Shown: positions 20,007-27,313 of the stretch, one piece after another
Numbering within the stretch: position 1 is the stretch's first letter
Layout of the letters: every line of letters begins with the position of its first letter
Virus record (IMG/VR): IMGVR_UViG_3300010160_002017
Span: 1 to 27,368 of that record
Origin: a virus
DNA length: 27,368 nucleotides
Reading direction: 5' to 3' (one strand)
Position numbers and translations under genes: made by a program
Notes under the pieces: model-generated
Database searches by the model: none
Seen by the model: the letters and a program-made list of their open reading frames with translations, nothing else
Told to the model about the DNA's origin: nothing

Positions 20007-20222
20007 CTAGTTGTCACCTTGAGATTTATTTTCAATCAAACGTTCTCGTTCATCAATAATCTCAAATGCAAATGATTGTAGTTTTTCTCCATCCAAACTA
20101 TTAAAATGATGCCCACAGAACATTAAGTCCCCTGCTACCCCTTTGATATGCACATATGCTTGTGCATCACAAACGTCACAACGGTCTAGTCCTGTGAGCG
20201 ACCACTCTTTAGCTTTTACCAA
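20007..20222 (-). CDS. DUF7455-like zinc-binding protein
   Basis: A 71-residue protein with CDVC (15-18) and CGHH (36-39), a four-ligand zinc site, inside the pattern RCDVCDAQAYV ... LMFCGHHF. This is the layout of DUF7455, small proteins of actinobacteria and actinophages. The likely start is TTG 20222, directly after the FmdB-like stop. Zinc binding is probable; the partner (perhaps RNA polymerase or a nucleic acid) is not known. Confidence 0.75.
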   Translation of the reverse strand: MVKAKEWSLTGLDRCDVCDAQAYVHIKGVAGDLMFCGHHFNSLDGEKLQSFAFEIIDERERLIENKSQGDN

Positions 20223-20399
20223 TTATTTTTCCTTGCTGTAAAAACCGCTACCATTAAATTGTATTGCCCCTACTGAGTATACACGAGTCATTGCAATTTT
20301 GCAAGTATCGCATTCATATCCTGGGTCAGTTTCCATAATTGAGCGAGTTACAGTAAAGACTGCCTCACATTGAGAACATTTATAATTGTAACTTGGCAT
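20223..20399 (-). CDS. FmdB-like zinc ribbon protein
   Basis: A 58-residue frame with CSQC (8-11) and CDTC (30-33) and the closing segment IQFNGSGFYSKEK, typical of the FmdB/CxxC-CxxC zinc-ribbon family (usual end: GV-x-I-x-F-x-GSGFY). These tiny proteins are suspected regulators or assembly helpers. ATG 20399 follows the endolysin stop within a few bases and the gene ends one base before the next TTG start, so it is the middle of three coupled genes. Confidence 0.85.
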   Translation of the reverse strand: MPSYNYKCSQCEAVFTVTRSIMETDPGYECDTCKIAMTRVYSVGAIQFNGSGFYSKEK

Positions 20400-20400
20400 A

Positions 20401-20877
20401 TTACTTCACTGGTTTGTTGTTCTCGTCAATGTGCTTGTGAACATCAACAAGGTCGTCATAAGCCACTAGGTGAACATCTTTACCATGTGCCATTGCTGTA
20501 CCTGCCATATGTAGGTGGGCTCCAGTACTGGCGGACCCACTTGGTGTCTTTTTACCCCCACCAACTTTACCAATAACTGACTTGCCACCATCAAGAGGTG
20601 TGTCAAGTTCAAAGTTTGGTTTTTCTGCAAGGTGTGCATATAGCCAATAGAAGCCATCGTCTGAAGACTGCACTAGGCAGTGTCCTAGAACATCAGTCCA
20701 GAAAATCTTCTTGACCTTTCCATCAGTAATAGCCTTGATTGGCTTTAGTTCGATTGCTGCTTTTGCTCCCCAGTCGGAACCACGGTGTGGGTGCTTTCTG
20801 TATGAAGCCATGTTTCCAAGTTCATCCCCACGATTTTTTGGGAATGGGTCGAAATATTGTGCTGGTTTAACTGCCAT
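20401..20877 (-). CDS. M23-family peptidase, endolysin
   Basis: A 158-residue metallopeptidase. RKHPHRGSDWGA contains H31 and D35, and TGAHLHMAGT contains H121 and H123, with GFYWLYAHL (75-83, His82) between: the zinc and catalytic set of lysostaphin-type M23 enzymes that cut peptidoglycan cross-links. It lacks a signal peptide and a separate wall-binding domain, so it should need a holin. ATG 20877 has AAGGAG upstream. A GATAAT-like -10 near 20908-20903 may serve it. The tRNA cluster lies just upstream and holin-like genes at 21955-22370. Confidence 0.88.
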   Translation of the reverse strand: MAVKPAQYFDPFPKNRGDELGNMASYRKHPHRGSDWGAKAAIELKPIKAITDGKVKKIFWTDVLGHCLVQSSDDGFYWLYAHLAEKPNFELDTPLDGGKSVIGKVGGGKKTPSGSASTGAHLHMAGTAMAHGKDVHLVAYDDLVDVHKHIDENNKPVK

Positions 20878-20934
20878 TTTTTATTCTCCTTCTATGTAGA
20901 ATATTATCTACAAATATATTTTACCACTAATTGG

Positions 20935-21006
20935 AGCCACCTGTCAGGATTGAACTGACGACCTACGCATTACAAGTGCGTTGCTCTACCACTGAGCTAA
21001 GGAGGC
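20935..21006 (-). tRNA. tRNA-Thr (anticodon TGT)
   Basis: Cloverleaf on the minus strand: acceptor GCCTCCT / AGGTGGC with one T-T mismatch at the fourth pair, anticodon loop CTTGTAA, T-loop GTTCAAT. The CCA tail appears encoded (20934-20932), unlike its neighbours. It reads ACA and similar codons. Confidence 0.9.
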
Positions 21007-21010
21007 ATTG

Positions 21011-21084
21011 CGACTCCAATCGGACTTGAACCGACGACCCCCACCGTGACAGGGTGGTGCTCTAACCAACTGAGCTATGAAGCC
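21011..21084 (-). tRNA. tRNA-Asp (anticodon GTC)
   Basis: Minus-strand cloverleaf: acceptor GGCTTCA / TGGAGTC (two G-T wobbles), anticodon stem CCACC / GGTGG around CTGTCAC, T-loop GTTCAAG. Discriminator G as usual for Asp. No CCA encoded. Confidence 0.93.
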
Positions 21085-21090
21085 AATGCG

Positions 21091-21161
21091 AGCGAATAGT
21101 GAGAATCGAACTCACGCCACCTACTTGGAAGGAAGGAGCACTACCATTATGCAATATTCGC
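21091..21161 (-). tRNA. tRNA-Gly (anticodon TCC)
   Basis: Minus-strand cloverleaf: perfect acceptor GCGAATA / TATTCGC, anticodon loop CTTCCAA, T-arm GTTCGATT. The anticodon stem CCTTC / GTAGG has one T-T mismatch. It reads GGA, a frequent codon in these genes. No CCA encoded. Confidence 0.9.
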
Positions 21162-21183
21162 AATGACAGTATTTAGTTTGTCG

Positions 21184-21255
21184 CTGGGCTACCAGAACTC
21201 GAATCTGGAATCAACGGTTAACAGCCGTTCGTTATGCCAATTTAACTATAGCCCA
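21184..21255 (-). tRNA. tRNA-Asn (anticodon GTT)
   Basis: Minus-strand cloverleaf: perfect acceptor TGGGCTA / TAGCCCA, anticodon stem AACGG / CCGTT around CTGTTAA, T-arm CCAGA / TCTGG. The first ten bases overlap the end of the HNH gene; the HNH stop codon lies inside the tRNA. Confidence 0.93.
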
Positions 21256-21650
21256 ATATTATCTAAGTATCTTTTCCAAGTTCTAATTTTATGGCAATTA
21301 GCACAGACAATTTCACATTTAGACATTTCTTGTATAGCTTTTTCCCAAGAATGTTTATGCATAATCTCAGTTGGGCTACCAAGTTTTTCAAATTCTGGAA
21401 GGTGGTCAAAGTCTAGTATATAGTGTGGATATTTTTCTTTACAATCTACACAACCAGAATCTTCTTTAATTTTCCAAATTTTTCTTTTTGCTAATGTTCT
21501 ACTTCTTGTTGTTCTGGCGTTAGTTTTTTCTCTTTGACCTTTGCCAACATGATAAGCAATAGTACCTTTTGAACATCCAAGAATTTTCTGTATCTCTCTA
21601 TACGATTTTCCTTCCGCATAAAGTTTTAAAATGTTATCTTTGTGTTTCAT
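21246..21650 (-). CDS. HNH endonuclease with N-terminal helix-turn-helix, homing-type
   Basis: A 134-residue protein. Residues 5-35 (ILKLYAEGKSYREIQKILG, then CSKGTIAYHV) form a helix-turn-helix for DNA recognition. CVDC (67-70), LDFDH (79-83) and CANCH (116-120) form the HNH core with a structural zinc, the classic free-standing homing endonuclease. It overlaps the start of tRNA-Asn by ten bases. The start is fixed by TATAAT six bases before ATG 21650, with TTGACA upstream. An inverted repeat covers the -10 and may be its own operator. Target likely near the tRNA or lysis genes. Confidence 0.9.
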   Translation of the reverse strand: MKHKDNILKLYAEGKSYREIQKILGCSKGTIAYHVGKGQREKTNARTTRSRTLAKRKIWKIKEDSGCVDCKEKYPHYILDFDHLPEFEKLGSPTEIMHKHSWEKAIQEMSKCEIVCANCHKIRTWKRYLDNIGL

Positions 21651-21686
21651 GGTTCAATTATATCATAGTCTTGAACCAGATGTCAA
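21651..21686 (-). promoter_or_regulatory. Leaderless promoter with overlapping inverted repeat (HNH gene)
   Basis: On the minus strand TTGACA (21686-21681), 18 bases, TATAAT (21662-21657, extended as TGATATAAT), six bases, ATG 21650. A perfect 7-bp inverted repeat GGTTCAA-N13-TTGAACC (21651-21677) encloses the -10 and reaches the start codon, as an operator would. Confidence 0.75.
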
Positions 21687-21687
21687 T

Positions 21688-21888
21688 TTAAATAAGCCAC
21701 TTAACAACTGGTGAGCAAGGGTCTCCGCCCTCTTCCCACTCTGCCTCTTCTTCGGCAGTCATGTACTCGTCGCCATCGTGCGTATAGCAAAATCCTTCTG
21801 AAATCCAGCCCTTGTCAATACCAATATGTAGCCAAGCAACTGCTTCTTCAATTTCTTCTACTGAGAAATCTTTATGTTCAATAGTCAT
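21688..21888 (-). CDS. Small acidic actinophage-type protein
   Basis: A 66-residue acidic protein with an N-terminal helix, then GFCYTHDGDEYMTAEEEAEW and EEGGDPCSPVV. This pattern (C-x2-HDG, then TxEEExEWEEGGDPC) is very common in small genes of actinophages; function unknown. The Cys and His could bind a metal. I chose ATG 21888, with GAGAGGG upstream and a perfect promoter at 21917-21945; an in-frame start at 21945 would lie within that promoter. Confidence 0.8.
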   Translation of the reverse strand: MTIEHKDFSVEEIEEAVAWLHIGIDKGWISEGFCYTHDGDEYMTAEEEAEWEEGGDPCSPVVKWLI

Positions 21889-21916
21889 AATAAAACCCTC
21901 TCTAGGTTGTACATTT

Positions 21917-21945
21917 ATTATACAGTATCTAGAAAGGGTTGTCAA
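21917..21945 (-). promoter_or_regulatory. Consensus promoter of the 21888 gene
   Basis: On the minus strand TTGACA (21945-21940), exactly 17 bases, TATAAT (21922-21917). Predicted start near 21910 gives a 22-base leader with AGAGAGGG. As perfect as the 1472 promoter, so expected to be strong and possibly early. Confidence 0.85.
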
Positions 21946-21954
21946 TTATTTAAT

Positions 21955-22191
21955 TTACTTTTTTGCTGGAATGTTGTCTACAAATGCTTTATCAATCTCG
22001 TCTTGAGTCAGCTTTCCATCGTTAAGATATCCACGAGCGAGGTCTTCTATTACGTTAGCAACACCCATGATACCAGCAAGCAAGGCTGCTTGCCATACGT
22101 CAATTCCAATGGCTGCTCCAGCACCAACTGTTGCTAGGGCTGTTACAAGAAATAGAGAAAGCATACGCTTTGCAATTTTTAAAATGTCCAT
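21955..22191 (-). CDS. Holin-like membrane protein
   Basis: A 78-residue protein with two hydrophobic segments (LSLFLVTALATVGAGAAIG, 12-30, and WQAALLAGIMGVANVI, about 33-48) and a charged end (GKLTQDEIDKAFVDNI). Layout and size fit r1t-type actinophage holins, which make pores in the inner membrane so that an endolysin can reach the wall. ATG 22191 has AAGGAGG upstream and overlaps the previous stop as TAATG. It is the partner candidate for the M23 endolysin. Confidence 0.7.
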   Translation of the reverse strand: MDILKIAKRMLSLFLVTALATVGAGAAIGIDVWQAALLAGIMGVANVIEDLARGYLNDGKLTQDEIDKAFVDNIPAKK

Positions 22192-22370
22192 TAGTCTTCC
22201 TCCTTCTCTTTTGTATTTCTTAGTGGGTAGGAGACAATCCATAGACCCATTGTGCCTAGAATTGCCCAGCCTACTACATCTTTTGCTGAACCCTCAAGGA
22301 CTAGCCATGCAACGAACATACCTAGAAGGGTCCAGGCTTGACCTAGCATATCATTTAAAAATTTCTTCAT
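22191..22370 (-). CDS. Small two-helix membrane protein beside the holin
   Basis: A 59-residue frame: MKKFLNDMLGQAWTLLGMFV, a short loop (EGSAK), a second hydrophobic stretch (VVGWAILGTMGLWIVSY) and a charged end (RNTKEKEED). The double-helix layout next to a holin suggests a second holin or antiholin. AAGGAGG lies at ideal distance inside the end of the PA14 gene, and the stop is joined to the next start as TAATG. Confidence 0.75.
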   Translation of the reverse strand: MKKFLNDMLGQAWTLLGMFVAWLVLEGSAKDVVGWAILGTMGLWIVSYPLRNTKEKEED

Positions 22371-22371
22371 A

Positions 22372-24795
22372 TTAATTCCTCCTTCTTAATGTTCCACCTG
22401 ATGAACCACCTACTGATGCTCCACCTGTTGGTGCTGCTGCTGTTAGGGCTGCCCCTGTAGCTGCGTTTACGGCTGCTCCAACAGCAACTACTGCTGTTAC
22501 AACAATCTTTTTAGATTCTTCACGAACTTTTGGAGACATATCGGCTCCAACGTTACCAATAAAGTTAATTGCACCCACAAGTGCTGCTGCACCTGGGATT
22601 GCTGCTAACTCTTCTGAAATTACAATGTCGTCTGCTTGGGCTACTACAAATAGGGCTTTAAGTGCCTGTTCATATTCTGGTGAGCCTTGTGTTGCTGTTT
22701 CAAATGTTTCTAGTGCTGCTTCTGTAAGCTGTTCTACTTGTGTTTCTGTTAAGTTTGTTGCAATTATTGCTTCTAGATTAACTTCAGCAAGGTTTTCAAT
22801 TACCTCTGGAATGTTTGGGTCTCCAGAAGGTTCAGGGGTTGGTTTTGGCTCTGGCTCTGGTTCTTTTGTAGGTTCTGGTTCTGGTTGTGGGTCTACAATT
22901 GGAGTTTCTGGTGTTGGAATATTTGCTAATTGTTTAATGGCGTTTGAAAGCATTGCTGAGGCACCGCTTACAACTGCTTGTTGGGAAATTGCTTTTGCAG
23001 AAATTGATTGTGCCATTATTGTAATTGCTTGTACTTGTTGTTCTGCATTTATAACTGATGATGTTTGTGTAGATACGTTTGTTTGTGTTACATTCTTAGC
23101 TTTAATTTCGTTATCTAAAGCATTTTGTAAGTCATTAACTATATTAATATTATCTTCAATATCTTGTTCTATTTGTGTCAAGCTATTTTTTAATAGTTGT
23201 AGTGCAAAATCTTCTGATGTTAGGGTAAGTTGTTTTTCAGCAATAAGTAGTTGTTGTTCTGCATATGATACTTGAGCTTCTTGCAATGCCTGTTCTGCAG
23301 AATTTAATAATATACTAGAAGCAATTACTTCTTGGTTTGCACCGAGTTGAAGTTGTTCTGCATCTGTCATTTCAATTTGTTTTGTTTGCCATTCAGATAC
23401 TGCGATGTCGTAGTTATCTATTGCTGATAGATATTCTGCATTTTTTGTTGCTGAGTTTGCAAGTGCTAGTGAGTATTGTGTTTGTGCTGCTACAAGTAAT
23501 TCTTGTTTGTTTTGTAATACCGTCAAAAGTGCAGGGTCGTATTCATATGTTGGCTGTACTGGTTGATTTTGAGAGAACCAAGATGCAGGAACTATGTTCC
23601 AGTCAACCTGTGAAGAGTAGTATAAATAGTTACAAGCTCCACCGCCCCATTCATACATCCAGGCATCAAATACATATGGGTGTCCTGCTTGTAGTTGGAA
23701 CGAGCTACTCCACCAACCACCACATCCTTTTAAAGTCCAGTTGTCATTGATAACCATGTTGTCGAGTTTCATGTACCATCCGTCGTCAACGTTAGCTAGA
23801 AACTGATAGTTCATTGTTGTTGGTACTGTTAGGTATCCTGTGTAGTGAATAAGAACATTGTCTCCACCACAACCCTCAATGTCTCCACCACCCCAGTTTT
23901 TTGCAATTTGAGTAACTGTGATTGTTTTACAATATGTGTAGGCTGTCTCGGAGCGTTGTGGATTTGATGAGGTAATGTTTCTATAAATCTTTGCCTGTAG
24001 TCCATACACTGTTGGTTGTGCGTTTGTTGGATAGACTGTAATAAGATTATGTGTATAGTTATAGTTTGCTACATCTACTGCGTTTTGTGCATCTGTAAGT
24101 TGCTGTAATTTAAGTTGAACATCTGATAATGCTTCATTATATGCGTTAGATTTACTGCTAACAAGAGAACCTTTTGTTTGAACATTACTTACTGATGAAT
24201 TGTAGTTTAATACTGCAGCGTTATATGAAATATTTGCTAGGCTAAAGTTATTGTCAGATTGTTGTTTTCTAAGATTTGCATTATTTAGTTTGTTTTGAGA
24301 GTCAATAACTTGTTGTGTTATGTTTCCTAATGTATTTGTTTCTGTTTGTAGTTCTAAACTTTTTATTGTTACCACAGAAGATTGCTCAATAATACTGTTT
24401 GAAATTGTTTCTAATTCATTTTGTTTAGTTTCAAGATTAAATTGTGCATTTCCTAATGCTGATAAGGCAGCTTGAACAATTATTGACTGCTCATTATTTG
24501 ATTGAATTGCAAGATTAAGGTTGTTCTGAGCTTGTTCTAAAACGCTCTGTGAGGCTTGTAGGGACGATTCTAGGTCATCTTTAGATGTATTTAGGGCATT
24601 AAGTTCTGCTTGTTGTGTTGCTAATTCTGTTTGTGCTGCAGAAACATTTTCCTGTGCTTGTGCTATTAGTGTGTCATACTCTGCTTGTGTTATTGCATAC
24701 GCAGGTGATGAATAGGCTAGGGGTAAGAGCAATAATAAAATTGCTAGGGTTGAGTTTATTAATTTTTTTATTTTCCTGTTCTCCTCGTTGAACAT
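22372..24795 (-). CDS. Exported PA14-domain coiled-coil protein
   Basis: An 807-residue protein. Residues 1-34 form a signal peptide (LAILLLLLPLAYSSPAYA, cleavage probably after AYA). 35-250 and about 418-620 are Gln/Asn/Ala-rich long coiled coils. 262-405 is a PA14-like beta domain (WGGGDIEGCGGDNVLIHYTG, VDDGWYMKLD, GGGACNYLYYSS) with cysteines 289, 309, 358 and 388 that could pair outside the cell. 627-658 is a Pro/Glu/Lys linker. 660-735 is acidic helix. 765-790 is Ala/Val-rich, perhaps a membrane segment, and the end is basic (LRRRN). PA14 domains bind glycans. It precedes two holin-like genes. A secreted, surface-bound or virion fibre protein are all possible. Confidence 0.75.
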   Translation of the reverse strand: MFNEENRKIKKLINSTLAILLLLLPLAYSSPAYAITQAEYDTLIAQAQENVSAAQTELATQQAELNALNTSKDDLESSLQASQSVLEQAQNNLNLAIQSNNEQSIIVQAALSALGNAQFNLETKQNELETISNSIIEQSSVVTIKSLELQTETNTLGNITQQVIDSQNKLNNANLRKQQSDNNFSLANISYNAAVLNYNSSVSNVQTKGSLVSSKSNAYNEALSDVQLKLQQLTDAQNAVDVANYNYTHNLITVYPTNAQPTVYGLQAKIYRNITSSNPQRSETAYTYCKTITVTQIAKNWGGGDIEGCGGDNVLIHYTGYLTVPTTMNYQFLANVDDGWYMKLDNMVINDNWTLKGCGGWWSSSFQLQAGHPYVFDAWMYEWGGGACNYLYYSSQVDWNIVPASWFSQNQPVQPTYEYDPALLTVLQNKQELLVAAQTQYSLALANSATKNAEYLSAIDNYDIAVSEWQTKQIEMTDAEQLQLGANQEVIASSILLNSAEQALQEAQVSYAEQQLLIAEKQLTLTSEDFALQLLKNSLTQIEQDIEDNINIVNDLQNALDNEIKAKNVTQTNVSTQTSSVINAEQQVQAITIMAQSISAKAISQQAVVSGASAMLSNAIKQLANIPTPETPIVDPQPEPEPTKEPEPEPKPTPEPSGDPNIPEVIENLAEVNLEAIIATNLTETQVEQLTEAALETFETATQGSPEYEQALKALFVVAQADDIVISEELAAIPGAAALVGAINFIGNVGADMSPKVREESKKIVVTAVVAVGAAVNAATGAALTAAAPTGGASVGGSSGGTLRRRN

Positions 24796-24803
24796 TGTTC
24801 AAC
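24787..24803. repeat. Perfect palindrome over the start of the PA14 gene
   Basis: GTTGAAC-ATT-GTTCAAC: two perfect 7-base arms with a 3-base centre. It covers the predicted transcription start (about 24803) and the ATG (24795-24793), so a bound repressor would block initiation; in RNA it would hide the start codon. Confidence 0.7.
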
Positions 24804-24809
24804 AAATTT

Positions 24810-24818
24810 ATTATAGCA
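24810..24818 (-). promoter_or_regulatory. Extended -10 promoter of the PA14/holin unit
   Basis: TGCTATAAT on the minus strand (24818-24810), with a predicted start near 24803 and an eight-base leader to ATG 24795 that is filled by the palindrome at 24787-24803. Confidence 0.65.
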
Positions 24819-24881
24819 CGTTATTCATAAGACAGGTTTTGATTTTGATTGTTGGGAGCCATTCTACTTTGATTATTATAC

Positions 24882-24998
24882 TTATTTATACTTAATCTTT
24901 GTTGGCTTTTTAATAGATTTCTTGGTCGTCGCAAGTGGAGGTGCTGACTTTTTTCCATATGAAATGGCTTCCAGTTGCTATTAACCACGAAACTCCAT
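24882..24998 (-). pseudogene. Interrupted small ORF behind a leaderless promoter
   Basis: ATG 24998 lies exactly six bases after TATAAT. The frame reads MEFRG, then TAA and TAG (24983-24978), then resumes with QLEAISYGKKSAPPLATTKK and a Lys/Pro-rich end to TAA 24884-24882. The second part has the look of a small basic phage protein but no standard start. It may be a gene broken by mutation, a 5-residue leader before a gene with an unusual start (CTG 24974 or ATT 24965), or chance. A 45-residue overlapping frame (24821-24958) is also open. Confidence 0.4.
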
Positions 24999-25004
24999 AA
25001 TAAA

Positions 25005-25013
25005 ATTATAACA
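25005..25013 (-). promoter_or_regulatory. Extended -10 promoter at the end of the terminase gene
   Basis: TGTTATAAT on the minus strand (25013-25005). It overlaps the terminase stop codon (25008-25006) and lies six bases before ATG 24998, repeating the leaderless geometry in front of the broken ORF. Confidence 0.55.
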
Positions 25014-26796
25014 TATTAAATTGGGTTAAATAATCTTTGGCATCGTCTATATTTTTTTGTTCAAAGACTATTGTATTTTGAGGTAGCTGTGGCTTGTCTT
25101 TGTTTTCTTTTCTATCCCTAAACGTATGTATCTCTACTTCCTGGCTAGTATTTCTTGGAGTATGAGAAAGTGCTCCAAATACCGCACCACAAACAGCATC
25201 TGCTAAGTCCTTAGAAGATTTACGAGGGTGGTCAACACGATTATTCTTTACAATTTTAAGTTCTGTTAACTCTTCAAATAGAAGTTCAATGTTTGGCATT
25301 ACCAAACGCTCTTCGTATACAAGCATAGCCATGTCTTCGTAATGCTTCTTAGCAACAGAAACAGTATCAGTTCTAATACCAACAGCCTTTAGTTCATTTT
25401 GAATATCAAAAGAGTTCCAGCGGTCAAAGCTAACCATTCCAATATTGAATCCAAGTCTTCTTAAGTTCTGAATCCACTGCTTGACTTCTGACAGGTTTAC
25501 TGGACCTTCTCTACGAGGCTCCCACCAGGCTACAGCATCTACCACAATCATTGGAACTACTTGTTCATAGTCTTTCATTACTTGAACTGATACCCATTTT
25601 TCTACGTGGGCAATAGCAACAGCACACTTGTCATGTCGCTGTGCAAGGTCAGCATGAACAAAATAAGTTTTTTCTGGGTCAGGCTCAAATGTTTCGTCAA
25701 ATCTTCTAATGCTATCCAAAGGATTTCTGGTTGTCATACAGGCTCTTACTTTTTCCTGCTGCTTAAAGAATGCATCGGAGGCGTAAGTAGGAATACAGGC
25801 AAAACGTTGCATAGCATCGCCAAGGTCTGTGTAAAAAGCTAGTTTAAAATCATCAATCTTACGAGTAGGGTTTACTTCCCAGGTTGGTCTCTTAAGGGCA
25901 AACACCCCAGGATGCTTATAGGAAATAATTGTATCTTCATCCCACTCAATGTCTAAAAAGTTTCCGTCAGAATCTTCTGGTAATTCTGGATTAATAGTAA
26001 ACCTGTGAGTCTTTGTTATCACATCTTTTTCAGCAATTACTGCATCGTAACGTTGAGAAATAAAGTCTCCAGGGTAACGAGGAAATGATAGTAGGGCTAC
26101 CTTGCCTAGGTCTGGAAAACGAGAGTCTACAGAAGCACGGAAAGCTTTGTAGATATTATCTGCAGTTTTACCTTGGTCATTACCAGTTCCTACTTCTTGA
26201 GCAAAACCAGAAATCTCGTCAAGTACTGCTAGAAGAAGGTTTAGACCCTCGTGAGACTCACGTTCGGAGTGACCAGAGTAAACCGTAATAGCGTGGTCAA
26301 ACTCAATGCTGTCTGCCTTGGCATAGAACTTTCCAGCAAACCAAGGTGAGCGTTCAATCTTAGACTTAAAACCTTTAAAGAACACGTTCTTAGCTTGTTG
26401 TGCGTTAATAGCAACGTTAATAATATCAATAGCATCTCCAGATGGCTTACCAAAATAACGAGCAGGGTCTTTAAGACAAAGTAATTTATAAACAATATAG
26501 GCACACGCTACAGTAGATGTAAAGTCCTTACCAGAACCTTTACCTAGTTGTAGAATAATTTCATTCTTTGTATACTTCTTGTAATATCTGCGACCCTCTG
26601 TGTCGCCCATAATGTCAATCAAATCTTCTAACCTATAGATTTGACTCATTGCTTCAACAATATCATATTGAATATCTGATAGTGGTGGCTGACCAAGATA
26701 CTCTGAGCCTTCTACAAATGTGCGAGCATTTACTGGTGTTTCAATAAAGTTATTATTTTTTAAGACTTCAAAGAAATCATTGAACGTCATTGACAA
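25006..26796 (-). CDS. terL: Terminase large subunit
   Basis: A 596-residue packaging motor. The ATPase half has Walker A LQLGKGSGKD (82-91), Walker B LLLAVLDE (187-194) and a coupling region near SFPRYPG (237-243). The nuclease half has acidic positions D383 (YFVHADLAQRHDK), D458 (SFDRW) and D530/D533 (KDLADAV). It drives DNA into the prohead with ATP and cuts it. TTG 26796 has GAGG nine bases upstream; ATG 26790 is an alternative. The start overlaps the small-subunit end by 20 bases. The normal next genes (portal, protease, capsid) are not downstream; instead come lysis and accessory genes. Confidence 0.93.
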   Translation of the reverse strand: MSMTFNDFFEVLKNNNFIETPVNARTFVEGSEYLGQPPLSDIQYDIVEAMSQIYRLEDLIDIMGDTEGRRYYKKYTKNEIILQLGKGSGKDFTSTVACAYIVYKLLCLKDPARYFGKPSGDAIDIINVAINAQQAKNVFFKGFKSKIERSPWFAGKFYAKADSIEFDHAITVYSGHSERESHEGLNLLLAVLDEISGFAQEVGTGNDQGKTADNIYKAFRASVDSRFPDLGKVALLSFPRYPGDFISQRYDAVIAEKDVITKTHRFTINPELPEDSDGNFLDIEWDEDTIISYKHPGVFALKRPTWEVNPTRKIDDFKLAFYTDLGDAMQRFACIPTYASDAFFKQQEKVRACMTTRNPLDSIRRFDETFEPDPEKTYFVHADLAQRHDKCAVAIAHVEKWVSVQVMKDYEQVVPMIVVDAVAWWEPRREGPVNLSEVKQWIQNLRRLGFNIGMVSFDRWNSFDIQNELKAVGIRTDTVSVAKKHYEDMAMLVYEERLVMPNIELLFEELTELKIVKNNRVDHPRKSSKDLADAVCGAVFGALSHTPRNTSQEVEIHTFRDRKENKDKPQLPQNTIVFEQKNIDDAKDYLTQFNML

Positions 26797-27313
26797 TTGT
26801 AATTACCTCTTGCTCTCTTGAAACCTGCGAAAGTCTACGCATAATTTCATCACGAATTTGTGGATACTCAGATGCAATGTCACGAAGAATATTTACAAGA
26901 ATATCTTGTTTACGCTCAATCTCTAGCATTTCTTCTGCTAGTTCCTTGTTCTCAAGCAGACCAGCTTTTTGTAACATATCAATACGCTTAGATTCAATAT
27001 CAAGCACTAGTTTGATAGCACTTGTTTTAGCAGTTAGGTTTGCAGTAGTGGTGGCATCGTCAATAACTTCGTATGCTTTACTAATTAATTTGTTATAGTG
27101 GGCATCTGCACCTACCAAAGCTTCTTTTGCTCTTGCACGAATAACAGCATTATCAGAAGCCATCTGCTTCCACTCATTTAGATACCCAACAACCTTTTGT
27201 CGTGGCATACCAAGTTCTTTAGAAATTTGGGTAGGCTCGGCACCCTGTAGATACTTTTCTACGACCTTATTTACTTGGTCAAGGTGTTCAATTAATTGTG
27301 CTTCCGTTGACAC
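26777..27313 (-). CDS. terS: Terminase small subunit-like protein
   Basis: A 178-residue helical protein. An N-terminal helix-turn-helix (ISKELGMPRQKVVGYLNEW, about 30-48) fits DNA recognition at the packaging site; a long central coiled coil (about 85-165) suits ring assembly; the acidic end could touch the large subunit. It starts at GTG 27313, six bases after GAGGAG. Position directly before the large subunit, with overlap, supports the call; sequence of small subunits is too variable to prove it by eye. Confidence 0.75.
   Translation of the reverse strand: MSTEAQLIEHLDQVNKVVEKYLQGAEPTQISKELGMPRQKVVGYLNEWKQMASDNAVIRARAKEALVGADAHYNKLISKAYEVIDDATTTANLTAKTSAIKLVLDIESKRIDMLQKAGLLENKELAEEMLEIERKQDILVNILRDIASEYPQIRDEIMRRLSQVSREQEVITIVNDVQ

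Noticed and set aside
22625-23275. Plus-strand open frame of 216 codons rich in Ser, Cys and Val
   Set aside because: It is the complement of the PA14 coiled-coil gene; the composition reflects the Gln/Ala/Glu-rich codons on the other strand, and no promoter or ribosome site precedes it.
23337-23750. Plus-strand open frame of 137 codons, hydrophobic
   Set aside because: Also antisense to the PA14 gene. Hydrophobic runs arise from reading Gln/Lys/Glu-rich codons backwards.
24821-24958. 45-codon minus-strand frame starting at ATG 24958
   Set aside because: No ribosome-binding site and ordinary out-of-frame composition; the Lys/Pro-rich frame it overlaps looks more protein-like.
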